A stretch of 64,000 nt of DNA from DATFVA01 sp963764235. GTDB lineage: Bacteria; Bacteroidota; Ignavibacteria; Ignavibacteriales; Ignavibacteriaceae. The position numbers and the translations under genes were made by a program. Where the stretch lies: the NCBI GenBank assembly GCA_963764235.1, contig CAVXRO010000006.1, positions 620,001 through 684,000 on the forward strand. The letters run 5' to 3'. Within the stretch, counting starts at the first letter, position 1, and the number at the start of each line of letters is the position of its first letter. The notes under the pieces were generated by a model. That model ran no database searches. It worked only from the letters and a program-made list of their open reading frames with translations, and was not told where the DNA came from. Positions 55,835-64,000 of the stretch are shown piece after piece.

Positions 55835-58800
55835 TCAGGCAAACTGCTTCATTATCAGTCTTATTCCCTGCATCGGGATGATTACCCAGTCGGGACGATT
55901 GTTGAGCTCATATTCAATTTCATAAACCGATTTATCCAGAAGGAAAACATTCAGCAGAATGTTTAGCTGTTCTTTTTCGGCTGGTATAAATGGATATCCT
56001 TCCGTGGTTTCCCTGTATGCATTCAGAAAAGCTCCGCTTACATAGTAAAACCATGGCTCAATCCACTGCTGCATAATTTCGGCATCCTCAGGTCTTATTT
56101 TAGACCTTTGAAAATAAACACTGAAAACTGCGTAGTGAAATGACCTCAGCATACCTCCCACATCGCGGAAAGCAGAATATTTAAGTCGCCGCTCTCCCGG
56201 CGAACGGACCGGCTCTCCTTCAAAATCTATTATCATAAAATCATCGCCGGTACTCAATACCTGCCCCAAATGGTAATCACCGTGAATCCTTATCTTCTGT
56301 GCGGAAATCTTCTTTTTCAGAACTTTTTTATGCTGGGCTAATATTTTGTCCCTTAAAGAAAGTATATCTTCGGCTTCTTTTTTTATGGACTGAGGGAGTT
56401 TTGAAAGATTACCTGCAAAGAAATTTAATCCTTTTTTAGCATTTGAATAAAGCGTTTGATAAAGAGCTTTCTGGTAAAGAGTTGAAAATGATTCGGGTGC
56501 AAAAGCGGGATTGTCTGTTGCTGCCAGTTTAATGTGCATTTCTCCGGTACGCTGTCCCAGCAGTCTTGCTTTTTCAAAAAAGGCCGCTCCTATGTAATCC
56601 TGAAGAATTGGAGGCATATCTTCAAAATGAATATCAAATATCTTATCCAGATCGGGCTCTTTCACCGGGCATTCTTCTTTTTCCGCCATTGCTCTTTCAA
56701 AGTATCTTCCTACCGCGTCTAATGTAACCGTCCATGCATCCCCCTGGTTGGGAGTAAATTTCTGCAGCAAAGCAATAACCCGGGGATCTGATCCTGCATT
56801 CTGGTATTCAAGGCTGCCTGCATAGGAAGGAACATTTCCAAAATTCTGCTCTTCACTCAGGAACTTAATTACCTCAGGATCGGGATTTATTCCTTCTTCA
56901 ACTCTCCTGTAGAACTTTAAGAAAAACGTTTCACCATATAGTATTGATGAATTACTCTGCTCAGCCTTCAGCACTCTTGAAGTCTGAGGCAGTTCTCCGG
57001 ATTCACCCAGCAGTGATTTGAATTTTTTACTCTTTACAGATGCCAGTGTACCGGCTTTTCCTTTGATCTTTCTTCTTTTATCTATCATCCTTAATATTTG
57101 GGTACGGAATTTCGCTCCATAGATGGCATCGTAGAGAAATCCTTCCTCATCTGGTAGGTGAAGCCTCGAAATAATACTCTGCGGGGAGTCCCTCAAAAGC
57201 TTTTCCCCCCGTACCTCAGGAACGAATGAAACAAAAAGTACATAATTGTCAGGTGCCCCTAAGGCATAATTAACCTGTAAGAGCAGAAGTGAGGCCGTTT
57301 CTTTATCGAACTGGATGGGAAGATTCTCTTTAACAGAAATATTTTTAAGCTGGCGCGCCTTCCCCCCGAACCACCTGCACTTCTTCAAATATCTCGGCAG
57401 CACCTTCTTTTCTAATTGGGTTTTATTTTCTCCTGTAAGTATCTCGGTCCATTGCTTTTTTACTTTAACTTCAGGCAGTGTCTTTTCATCTATTTCACCC
57501 TGGTATTCTTTTTCTTTCATCAGCCGGAACCAGTAATGATCATATGGTCCCAGGGTTATAACGTAAGGTTTGTCAGTAATGTTTGGAAAGATGTTCTGAC
57601 TGAACATTTCCTCCGGCGTATAACCTTCAAGTTCTTCTGTGCTTAGTCGTGCAACCTGAGCGAATCGTGACAAGTTTATAACCACCAGGATAATCTCTTC
57701 TTCATCGCTCCGTATAAAAGATAAGATCTTGGGATTATCGGATGAAATAAAAATCAAACCTCCCCGGCTGAGAGCTTTTGATTGTTTTCTCATTGCAATC
57801 AGACGTTTCATCCACCACAGAGGTGATGAAAGATTCCTTTCCTGTATTTCAACATTAATGGATTGATACAGGTATTCTGAATCTATTATTACGGGCAGGT
57901 AAAGTTTCTGGGGATTGGCTTTCGAGAATCCCGCATTCCTGTCGGCCGTCCACTGCATCGGAGTCCGTACGCCGTCCCTGTCTCCCAGATAATAGTTATC
58001 TCCCATCCCGATCTCATCCCCGTAATAAATAACCGGGGTACCCGGCAGAGAAAACAAGAGAATATTGATCAGTTCAATTTTCTTCCTGTTATTTTCAAGC
58101 AGGGGCGAAAGTCGGCGCCGAATTCCCAGGTTTAGGCGTGCCCGCGGATCCTGCGCAAAGATCCGGTACATATAATCCCTTTCCTCATCAGTAACCATTT
58201 CCAGTGTAAGTTCATCATGGTTACGAAGGAACATCACCCACTGACAGTTACCGGGTATTTCCGGAGTCTGTTCAAGTATATTGATCACTGGAAACCGGTC
58301 CTCCATTCTAAGAGCCATAAAAAGTCTGGGCATAACAGGAAAATGAAATGCCATATGAGATTCATCCCCTTCTCCGAAATACGCAACGGAATCTTCCGGC
58401 CACTGGTTCGCTTCCGCCAGCAGCATCTTGTTTTTGAACTTCTTATCGACGTGAGCCCTTAGTTTTTTTAGAAAATCATGTGTTTCGGGGAGATTCTCGC
58501 AATTGGTTCCTTCACGCTCATACAGGTATGGGACAGCATCAAGCCGCATTCCGTCCACACCCATATCAAACCAGTAATCCAGTACCTTCATAATTTCTTC
58601 CTGGACTTTAGGATTATCGTAATTAAGGTCAGGCTGATGAGAATAGAACCTGTGCCAGTAATATGCATCTGCCGCAGGATCGTAAGCCCAGTTGCTTGTT
58701 TCAAAATCCTGAAATATTATCCTTGCTTCATTATATTTTGAGGGATCATCACTCCATACATAATAATCGCGGTAAGAACTGCCGGGCTTTGCTTTACGCG

Positions 58801-59167
58801 CTCTCCGGAACCACTTGTGCTGATCGGATGTATGGTTAACCACAAGTTCTGTAATAATCCTCAGCCCTCTTTTATGAGCTTCCTTTAACAGCCTCTTGAA
58901 ATCGCGCAGCGTTCCGTAATCCGGATGGATGTTAAAGTAATCTGCTATATCATAACCATCATCTTTTAATGGAGAAGGATAAAACGGAAGCAGCCATATG
59001 GCAGTAACTCCAAGATTTTCCAGGTAATCCAGTTTCTCTACCAGTCCATTAATGTCCCCGATTCCGTCGCCGTTGCTGTCGTAAAAAGATTTAATGTGAA
59101 GTTCATAAATGACCGCATCCTTATACCATAATGGATCATCAGTAAGTTTAAGTATATCCTCCGTCAT
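55835..59167 (-). CDS. treS: Trehalose synthase / maltokinase fusion (TreS-Mak)
   Basis: A 1110-residue fusion. The N-terminal GH13 TreS domain (about 1-560) isomerises trehalose and maltose. It shows YELHIKSFYDSNGDGIGDIN, GMRLDAVPYL (nucleophile Asp), LLAEANQWPED (acid/base Glu), FLRNHDELTLE, and TPVIYYGDEIGMGD. The C-terminal maltokinase domain (about 590-1110) phosphorylates maltose with ATP. It shows KCRWFGGKARQLK, RIHGDYHLGQVLSTGDD and MIIDFEGEP. This fusion is the normal form in GlgE-pathway bacteria. It starts 17 nt after glgE, so both are one operon. The sequence is intact over 3.3 kb. Confidence 0.95.
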   Translation of the reverse strand: MTEDILKLTDDPLWYKDAVIYELHIKSFYDSNGDGIGDINGLVEKLDYLENLGVTAIWLLPFYPSPLKDDGYDIADYFNIHPDYGTLRDFKRLLKEAHKRGLRIITELVVNHTSDQHKWFRRARKAKPGSSYRDYYVWSDDPSKYNEARIIFQDFETSNWAYDPAADAYYWHRFYSHQPDLNYDNPKVQEEIMKVLDYWFDMGVDGMRLDAVPYLYEREGTNCENLPETHDFLKKLRAHVDKKFKNKMLLAEANQWPEDSVAYFGEGDESHMAFHFPVMPRLFMALRMEDRFPVINILEQTPEIPGNCQWVMFLRNHDELTLEMVTDEERDYMYRIFAQDPRARLNLGIRRRLSPLLENNRKKIELINILLFSLPGTPVIYYGDEIGMGDNYYLGDRDGVRTPMQWTADRNAGFSKANPQKLYLPVIIDSEYLYQSINVEIQERNLSSPLWWMKRLIAMRKQSKALSRGGLIFISSDNPKILSFIRSDEEEIILVVINLSRFAQVARLSTEELEGYTPEEMFSQNIFPNITDKPYVITLGPYDHYWFRLMKEKEYQGEIDEKTLPEVKVKKQWTEILTGENKTQLEKKVLPRYLKKCRWFGGKARQLKNISVKENLPIQFDKETASLLLLQVNYALGAPDNYVLFVSFVPEVRGEKLLRDSPQSIISRLHLPDEEGFLYDAIYGAKFRTQILRMIDKRRKIKGKAGTLASVKSKKFKSLLGESGELPQTSRVLKAEQSNSSILYGETFFLKFYRRVEEGINPDPEVIKFLSEEQNFGNVPSYAGSLEYQNAGSDPRVIALLQKFTPNQGDAWTVTLDAVGRYFERAMAEKEECPVKEPDLDKIFDIHFEDMPPILQDYIGAAFFEKARLLGQRTGEMHIKLAATDNPAFAPESFSTLYQKALYQTLYSNAKKGLNFFAGNLSKLPQSIKKEAEDILSLRDKILAQHKKVLKKKISAQKIRIHGDYHLGQVLSTGDDFMIIDFEGEPVRSPGERRLKYSAFRDVGGMLRSFHYAVFSVYFQRSKIRPEDAEIMQQWIEPWFYYVSGAFLNAYRETTEGYPFIPAEKEQLNILLNVFLLDKSVYEIEYELNNRPDWVIIPMQGIRLIMKQFA

Positions 59168-59184
59168 ATAACCATATCCATTTA

Positions 59185-61202
59185 TTACATAAAATAATCA
59201 AAATCGTTTTCGCGCCGCAGTCTCCTGTGAATCCTGAATATATATGCAGGTGACTCTTCGGGATCAAGCTCAACTATGTTTTCTCCGCCCATCCACATAA
59301 ACTTATTATCGTGGAGAAGTTCGTGAACCAGGTACGATTGTGTTTCCTGGATCCCAAGGGTTTCCACCGGTATCCGCACACTTCCTCTCTGTTTATGATA
59401 ATAATCGAGATTAACTACTATCAGAAGTATGTTCGAAAGATCATCTGTTACTTTACCGTAGCATAGAAGGTATTTATTATCAGTGTGGTAGAATTCTACA
59501 TTAAAGGTAGTATGAAGTGCTTCGTTCTGTCTGCGGATTCTGTTGATGCTTTTTACTATGTCTGTTATGTTTCCGGGCTTATTATAGTCCCAGTCTTTTA
59601 TCTCATATTTCTCTGAATTTATATACTCCTCTTTTCCGGGGATAGCGTCGTTTATACAGAGTTCATACGCGGGACCATAAATACCATAGTTGGATGAAAG
59701 AGTAGCAGCCAGCACCAGCCGTGTTATGAAGGCGGGCCTTCCACCATACTGTAAATTTTCCGGAAGGATGTCGGGAGTATTGGTCCAGAAATTCGGTCTG
59801 TAGAATTCACGTGCTTCTTTTTTTGTGAGTTCGGTTAGGTAATCTATAAATTCGTCCTGTGTGTTTCTCCAGGTGAAGTATGTGTAAGACTGTGTGAATC
59901 CCACCTTCCCGAGCCTGTACATAACTTTAGGCCGTGTGAATGCCTCTGCAAGGAATATAACCCCAGGATTAGTTTTCTTTATTTCCCTAATCAGCCACTC
60001 CCAGAAAAGAAATGGTTTTGTGTGTGGATTATCCACCCGGAAGATTTTTATACCTTTACCGATCCAGAATTCGATCACGCACTTAAGTTCCTCCCACAAC
60101 TCCTTCCAGTTTTCTGTTTCAAAATTCAGAGGGAGTACATCCTCGTATTTCTTAGGGGGATTTTCCGCATACTGCACTGTGCCGTCAGGACGCCATCTAA
60201 ACCACTCGGGATGTTCATTCACGTAGGGATGATCAGGAGAACACTGGTAAGCAATATCAATTGCCGTCTCAATTCCCAGTGATTCTGCCTTCTTTACGAA
60301 TGCAATAAAATCCTCCATTGTGCCGAGTTCCGGATTGATCGATTTATGTCCTCCTTCTGCAGAACCTATTGCCCAGGGACTCCCGGGATCGCCCTGTTTC
60401 GCGTTGGTTGAATTATTTTTTCCTTTCCTGTTTGTCCTGCCGATGGGATGTATCGGCGGAAGGTAAATCACATCAAAACCTATTTCCGCGATATGAGGTA
60501 AAAGTTTTTCGGCATCCTTAAAAGTTCCGTGTTTACCGTCTTTACATGTTGAACGTGGAAAAAATTAATACCATGAACTAAAGAGGGCTTTTTTCCTTTC
60601 AACCCAGATTTCATATTCATTCTCAAAAACCGTTGCCAGTGATCGGTCGGTAAATCTGAACATAAGTTCAGTCATGGATTCACTCAAGGCAAGATCGGTT
60701 GCTGTCTGAACTTCCTCCGGATTTCTCATCTTTTCAACTGCTGCCGTCATTCTATCCCTGTCTTCCCGGGAATCTGCATTAGCCGCATTACGTTCAATCA
60801 TTTCCGCTCCTATCAGCAGTTCTACTTTTATTTCCTGTCCTGCCTCTATTCTTTTTTTTAAGTCCTGCTGCCATGTATAAAAATGATCGAACCCATGCAC
60901 GCAAAGTATAAAAGTAAGGTGCCGACTTCCTTCACCGTAAAGACACCCTGCCACTTATCATTTACTGTATGCAGCATACGTGTCGCAGTCCAGTCTTTTT
61001 CTCCGGCTTTGCGGTAAAGCAGCTCGGAAGAAATGGTATCATGACCATCGCTTATTATATCTGCGGTTACGAGAACCTGTTCTCCTGTTACTCTCTTAAC
61101 CGGCAGTTCGCCGCAGTTAACATTAGGCCTGACATTCTGAATTTCAACTCTTTTTCTTCCGTCTTCTTTAATTGCTGTTCTCCTCGTGGTTGGTGTTTGC
61201 AT
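59185..61202 (-). CDS. glgE: Alpha-1,4-glucan:maltose-1-phosphate maltosyltransferase GlgE, two lesions
   Basis: GlgE adds maltosyl units from maltose-1-phosphate to alpha-1,4-glucan. The start at 61202 gives MQTPTTRRTAIKEDGRKRVE, the typical N-terminus (DUF3416 domain). The GH13 part shows YLPPIHPIGRTNRKGKNN, FRVDNPHTKPFLFWEWLI (nucleophile Asp) and VIFLAEAFTRPKVMYRL (Glu). Two lesions interrupt it. One base is missing near 60930; adding a T gives GTFTFILCVHGFDHFYTW. A TAA at 60565-60567 (coding GAA to TAA) sits inside SSWYEFFPRST. The frame after the stop is unchanged. Corrected length is 672 residues, normal for GlgE. It is first in an operon with treS-mak. Confidence 0.9.
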
Positions 61203-61383
61203 ATCATAAAGAAAAAGTAGTTCGTTATATATGATCTGAATCAAAAACATGAACATATCTTTTTAAAGGATGTTCGGTTTATTCCAATGATGGAAAAATT
61301 GAAGTATTTGAATATTGAGGGTAGTTTTAAGTAACCATTTTCTAAATAGCTGAGTCTAATACATAAAAGCACAGGCACATAAA

Positions 61384-62310
61384 ATGAAAAAAATAAATAC
61401 ACTATTATTATTACTTTTAATGGCAGCCACCGGTACAATATCAGCATGCCGTGTAGATGTTGGTTCGGATTTCGGGGGTGATCTTGAAACCATCCATGAG
61501 AATACTTTTACTATTCAGCCTGGTAAGAACCTGAAAGTCGAAGCCTCAAGTGGAGATGTTACGGTAACTACCTGGGATAAATCGGAAGTATACATTAAAG
61601 TTCTGGGTAACGAAAAAGCCAGGGATAAGGTTGATTTTTCATTTAAGAATGACGATGATGAAGTTTCAGTAATTGCCAGGAGAGAAGGTTCATTCTTCAA
61701 CTGGTTCTCAAGCGGGATTAGGATGAGGTTTGAGATAAAGGTTCCGGTTGAATTCAATACGAATATCAATACCTCTGGCGGCGACATTATGGTAGGTGAG
61801 ATTCGCGGTAATAACAGACTCAGGACATCAGGCGGCGACGTCTGGGTGAAGAATACAGATGGTGTTCTGAAGGTTACTACCTCCGGCGGCGAAATAAACC
61901 TTGATTCCAACAGCGGACAAATGGATGTCTCAACTTCAGGCGGCAATATTAAAGCAAGAGACTTCAAGGGTGATATTTCTGCATCAACTTCGGGCGGCGA
62001 TATTTACCTGAAGGGGAGTAATTCCAAAATATTTGCTGAAACTTCCGGCGGCGATATTATGCTTGATTATACAGGAATGAATAAAGGAATAGACCTTGAA
62101 ACCTCAGGCGGTGATATTCAAATGAAACTTCCCTCAGATTTTGATGCCTCTGCATATATGCATACATCCGGCGGTGATATCGAATGCGATCTTACTGCAA
62201 ACAGAGCAAAGAAAATCTCATCCTCCAGGTTTGAAGCTGATCTGAATAATGGTGGTGCATCTCTCACCGCTAAGACATCAGGCGGTGATATTTCGGTTAA
62301 AAAGCAGTAG
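61384..62310 (+). CDS. DUF4097 lipoprotein with TSGG repeats
   Basis: A 308-residue exported protein with lipobox ISAC (MKKINTLLLLLLMAATGTIS then AC). DUF4097 folds as a right-handed beta-helix. Nine TSGGD/E/N turns occur from NTSGGDIMVGEI to KTSGGDISVKK, each 17-25 residues apart. An earlier domain (about 30-115: TFTIQPGKNLKVEASSGDVT, YIKVLGNEKARDK) is the usual N-terminal partner. Function unknown; other members are putative surface or adhesin-like proteins. It is alone, followed by a terminator. Confidence 0.87.
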   Translation: MKKINTLLLLLLMAATGTISACRVDVGSDFGGDLETIHENTFTIQPGKNLKVEASSGDVTVTTWDKSEVYIKVLGNEKARDKVDFSFKNDDDEVSVIARREGSFFNWFSSGIRMRFEIKVPVEFNTNINTSGGDIMVGEIRGNNRLRTSGGDVWVKNTDGVLKVTTSGGEINLDSNSGQMDVSTSGGNIKARDFKGDISASTSGGDIYLKGSNSKIFAETSGGDIMLDYTGMNKGIDLETSGGDIQMKLPSDFDASAYMHTSGGDIECDLTANRAKKISSSRFEADLNNGGASLTAKTSGGDISVKKQ

Positions 62311-62340
62311 CATCTATCACACAAATGTTCTTCTCACAAG

Positions 62341-62375
62341 CGCAGGTGCAGTTTTCACAGCATCTGCGTTTTTTT
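62341..62375 (+). terminator. Intrinsic terminator of the DUF4097 gene
   Basis: CGCAGGTGC (62341-62349) and GCATCTGCG (62360-62368) pair with one G-U around a 10-nt loop, followed by seven T residues. Confidence 0.85.
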
Positions 62376-62428
62376 ATTTGAAATATACACAGGTGTTTTA
62401 TAGTTTTCATTAAATCATTAGATGAACT

Positions 62429-62887
62429 ATGAAAACACCGCTCATATACAAATTTCTCAATGATGATGAGCTTTTAAGGATCTCAAATAGGATAAAAGCA
62501 GAAGAGAATAAAACCGCTGGAGAGATATGTGTAAGCATAAAAGAACAGCGTACTTTCCTTCAAAAGAAGAAATCCGTTAAAGATCTGGCCAGGGAGGAAT
62601 TCTTTAAACTTGGAATCGATAATACGAGGGATAAAACAGGCATTATTATCTTCCTGCTCCTTGAAGCACGGCAGTTTTATATCCTGGCAGATGAAGGGAT
62701 CAATAAGAAAGTTCCTGAAAAAACCTGGGATACAATTAAAGATGAAATGCAGGAATATTTCATTGAAGGAAGATTTTCAGAGGGAATAATCCACGGAGTT
62801 GACCGCGTAGGGAAAATATTGAGCGAACACTTTCCTGTTAAACCCGATGACACTAACGAAATCTCTAACCGGGTTATCTTAGAATAA
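62429..62887 (+). CDS. TPM domain protein
   Basis: A 152-residue cytoplasmic protein of the TPM (YgcG/DUF477) family. Landmarks: FLNDDELLRISNRIKAEENK, TAGEICVSIKEQ, TGIIIFLLLEARQFYILADE, and GRFSEGIIHGVDRVGKIL. The family occurs in photosystem II repair proteins of plants and in bacterial proteins of unknown function; some members have phosphatase activity. There is no signal peptide or membrane helix, unlike many TPM proteins. It converges with the glutathione peroxidase gene (21 nt apart). Confidence 0.85.
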   Translation: MKTPLIYKFLNDDELLRISNRIKAEENKTAGEICVSIKEQRTFLQKKKSVKDLAREEFFKLGIDNTRDKTGIIIFLLLEARQFYILADEGINKKVPEKTWDTIKDEMQEYFIEGRFSEGIIHGVDRVGKILSEHFPVKPDDTNEISNRVILE

Positions 62888-62908
62888 ACCAAACCGTTTG
62901 AATAAAAC

Positions 62909-63475
62909 TTACTTTTTAAGCTCTTTTTCAATTGCAGAGGTGATTTCGCTGTTTTCGGGAGTTACCTTGCTCCTGAATCTGGCTACAATTTCTCCATCCT
63001 TTGATATAAGAAATTTTTCGAAATTCCATTTGATATCGCCTTGTTCGGTATTGGAATTTGATGTCAGCTTAGCATAAAGAGGTGAACGGTTCTTTCCGTT
63101 AACGTCTATTTTATCAAATAGTTTAAATGTGACTCCGAACTTCGATGAACAGAAATTCTTTATTTCTTCATTGGTGCCAGGTTCCTGACCTCCGAACTGG
63201 TTGCATGGGAACGCCAGTATCTCGAATCCTTTATCTTTATAACTCTTATAAATATTTTCCAGGCCCTCATACTGAGGAGTAAACCCGCATTTGCTGGCCA
63301 CGTTAACTATCAGCAGCACTTTTCCTTTATACGCAGAGAGGTTAACATCCTTACCGTCCATGTCCCTGACGATAATATTACTTATATTATTATTCGTCTT
63401 GCCCCCTGCATTGCTGCCTGAAAATGGAAAAACAGATAACAGGATTAATGACAATAATGCTGATAAATGGAACAT
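62909..63475 (-). CDS. Glutathione peroxidase family protein, exported
   Basis: A 188-residue thiol peroxidase. A signal sequence (MFHLSALLSLILLSVFPFSG) suggests a periplasmic location. The catalytic Cys is C63 (NVASKCGFTPQY), with the conserved Gln in CNQFGGQEPG and Trp-Asn in KWNFEKFLI. The resolving-Cys region FCSSKFGVTF is also present, so it is probably thioredoxin-dependent, as in most bacteria. It reduces hydrogen peroxide and lipid peroxides. Length is normal for the family plus signal peptide. Confidence 0.95.
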   Translation of the reverse strand: MFHLSALLSLILLSVFPFSGSNAGGKTNNNISNIIVRDMDGKDVNLSAYKGKVLLIVNVASKCGFTPQYEGLENIYKSYKDKGFEILAFPCNQFGGQEPGTNEEIKNFCSSKFGVTFKLFDKIDVNGKNRSPLYAKLTSNSNTEQGDIKWNFEKFLISKDGEIVARFRSKVTPENSEITSAIEKELKK

Positions 63476-63527
63476 CCTGAACTCCTTTTTTAAGTACTAA
63501 CAGATTATCATAAAAAATAGTTCACAT

Positions 63528-63830
63528 TTAATTCAAAGATCTTATTATATCGCACACCATGCACGAAGTTAATGGATATATAAGCCTGTTCTTCCTGTAA
63601 TTAAAGAAATATTTTCCGATGAGCTGGCCTCCGAAGAATGCAGCTATAAGTACAGGGTATGTGACAAGCTGAAAGCCGAGTCCTGACATTAAACGAATTG
63701 CGATAACAAAAGGCACGGGCAGGTGAATGGCAAGAACCCACTGTAGAGAAAATCTTTTAACATTTGCCCTCCAGTATCCGAAGGGCAAATTCAAAATAAA
63801 AACAGAAGCAGCTGCAAATAATAAATCCAT
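63528..63830 (-). CDS. Small integral membrane protein, about three to four helices
   Basis: A 100-residue hydrophobic protein of unknown function: MDLLFAAASVFILNLPFGYW, then RFSLQWVLAIHLPVPFVIAI, GLGFQLVTYPVLIAAFFGGQL and a Cys-containing C-terminus. The mid segment LQWVLAIHLPVPFVIAIRLM resembles a family of conserved small membrane proteins seen in Bacteroidota. It lies between the pta 3' end and the glutathione peroxidase gene, all minus strand, and may be in the same transcript as pta. Confidence 0.75.
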   Translation of the reverse strand: MDLLFAAASVFILNLPFGYWRANVKRFSLQWVLAIHLPVPFVIAIRLMSGLGFQLVTYPVLIAAFFGGQLIGKYFFNYRKNRLIYPLTSCMVCDIIRSLN

Positions 63831-63846
63831 ATACTAAAAATTACGA

Positions 63847-64000
63847 CTAACTCATCAATACCGCAATGGCAGAAGTATTCACTATATCATCAACACTGCA
63901 TCCGCGGCTCAGATCAAAGAAAGGCCTCTTTAGCCCCTGAACTACAGGTCCTATAGCATCTGCCTTTCCAAGTCTCTGTGCTATCTTATAACCTATATTG
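63847..64000 (-). CDS. pta: Phosphate acetyltransferase, C-terminal end (partial)
   Basis: The last 50 codons of a gene running off the window end, stopping at TAG 63847-63849. The readable protein is NIGYKIAQRLGKADAIGPVV then QGLKRPFFDLSRGCSVDDIV and NTSAIAVLMS. GNIGYKIAQR, AIGP, LSRGCS and DIV(N) are the C-terminal hallmarks of phosphotransacetylases (Pta). Pta makes acetyl phosphate from acetyl-CoA. The rest is outside the window. Confidence 0.85.
   Translation of the reverse strand, partial: NIGYKIAQRLGKADAIGPVVQGLKRPFFDLSRGCSVDDIVNTSAIAVLMS

Noticed and set aside
1..64000. tRNA, rRNA, tmRNA or known riboswitches
   Set aside because: None recognised by eye on either strand; a covariance-model search would be needed to exclude small RNAs.

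Overview
The window reads as a 64 kb piece of a Gram-negative chromosome of the Bacteroidota/Chlorobiota (FCB) group, most likely an Ignavibacteria-type bacterium. The best single clue is the C-terminus of the surface protein ending at 46255. It carries the NYPNPFNP-type type IX secretion (Por) sorting domain that is abundant in Ignavibacteria. Many lipoproteins and beta-barrel proteins, a monomeric NADP isocitrate dehydrogenase, a single-chain pyruvate:ferredoxin oxidoreductase and a TPR-CHAT protein fit the same group. This placement is inference; no rRNA or tRNA gene was seen.

Layout. 1-2 kb: HslVU protease. 2-9.7 kb: envelope proteins, a membrane phosphoesterase, mnmA and clusters of short hairpin repeats. 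9.9-16 kb: PIN-PhoH ATPase, then the carAB operon behind a structured leader. 16-22.4 kb: an AAA_14/DUF4143 ATPase boxed by 22-bp repeats, icd, two membrane proteins and a CYTH protein. 22.8-27.4 kb: pyruvate:ferredoxin oxidoreductase, heavily disrupted, and a dihydroorotate-dehydrogenase-like partner. 27.6-40.8 kb: a carbohydrate block with GH15, GH63-like and GH38 hydrolases, a ribose-type sugar ABC transporter and a glycosyltransferase. 41-49 kb: exported TPR-CHAT protein, T9SS-sorted LRR/PKD protein, six-repeat beta-propeller lipoprotein with a relic copy nearby, then an anti-sigma/sigma pair. 49.3-55.4 kb: DUF5916 outer-membrane protein, exported MEMO protein, a GT28 glycolipid glycosyltransferase and an acyl-ACP thioesterase. 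55.8-61.2 kb: the GlgE pathway pair (TreS-maltokinase fusion and GlgE). 61.4-64 kb: a DUF4097 lipoprotein, TPM-domain protein, glutathione peroxidase, membrane protein and the 3' end of a phosphate acetyltransferase gene that runs off the window.

How the genes fit together. Icd and the oxidoreductase belong to central carbon metabolism. TreS-Mak and GlgE form a trehalose to maltose to maltose-1-phosphate to alpha-glucan route. The GH15/GH63/GH38 block with its ABC importer looks like glycan uptake and breakdown. The 41-49 kb block is a set of exported surface proteins next to a sigma/anti-sigma switch.

Quality warning. Single-base indels and two G-to-T nonsense changes are concentrated at 3.7-9.3 kb, 24.0-25.9 kb (nine lesions in one gene) and 60.5-61.0 kb. 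About 48 kb elsewhere, including genes over 3 kb long, is clean. The broken reading frames keep their conserved residues on both sides of each lesion. Local sequencing or assembly error is therefore at least as likely as true gene decay.
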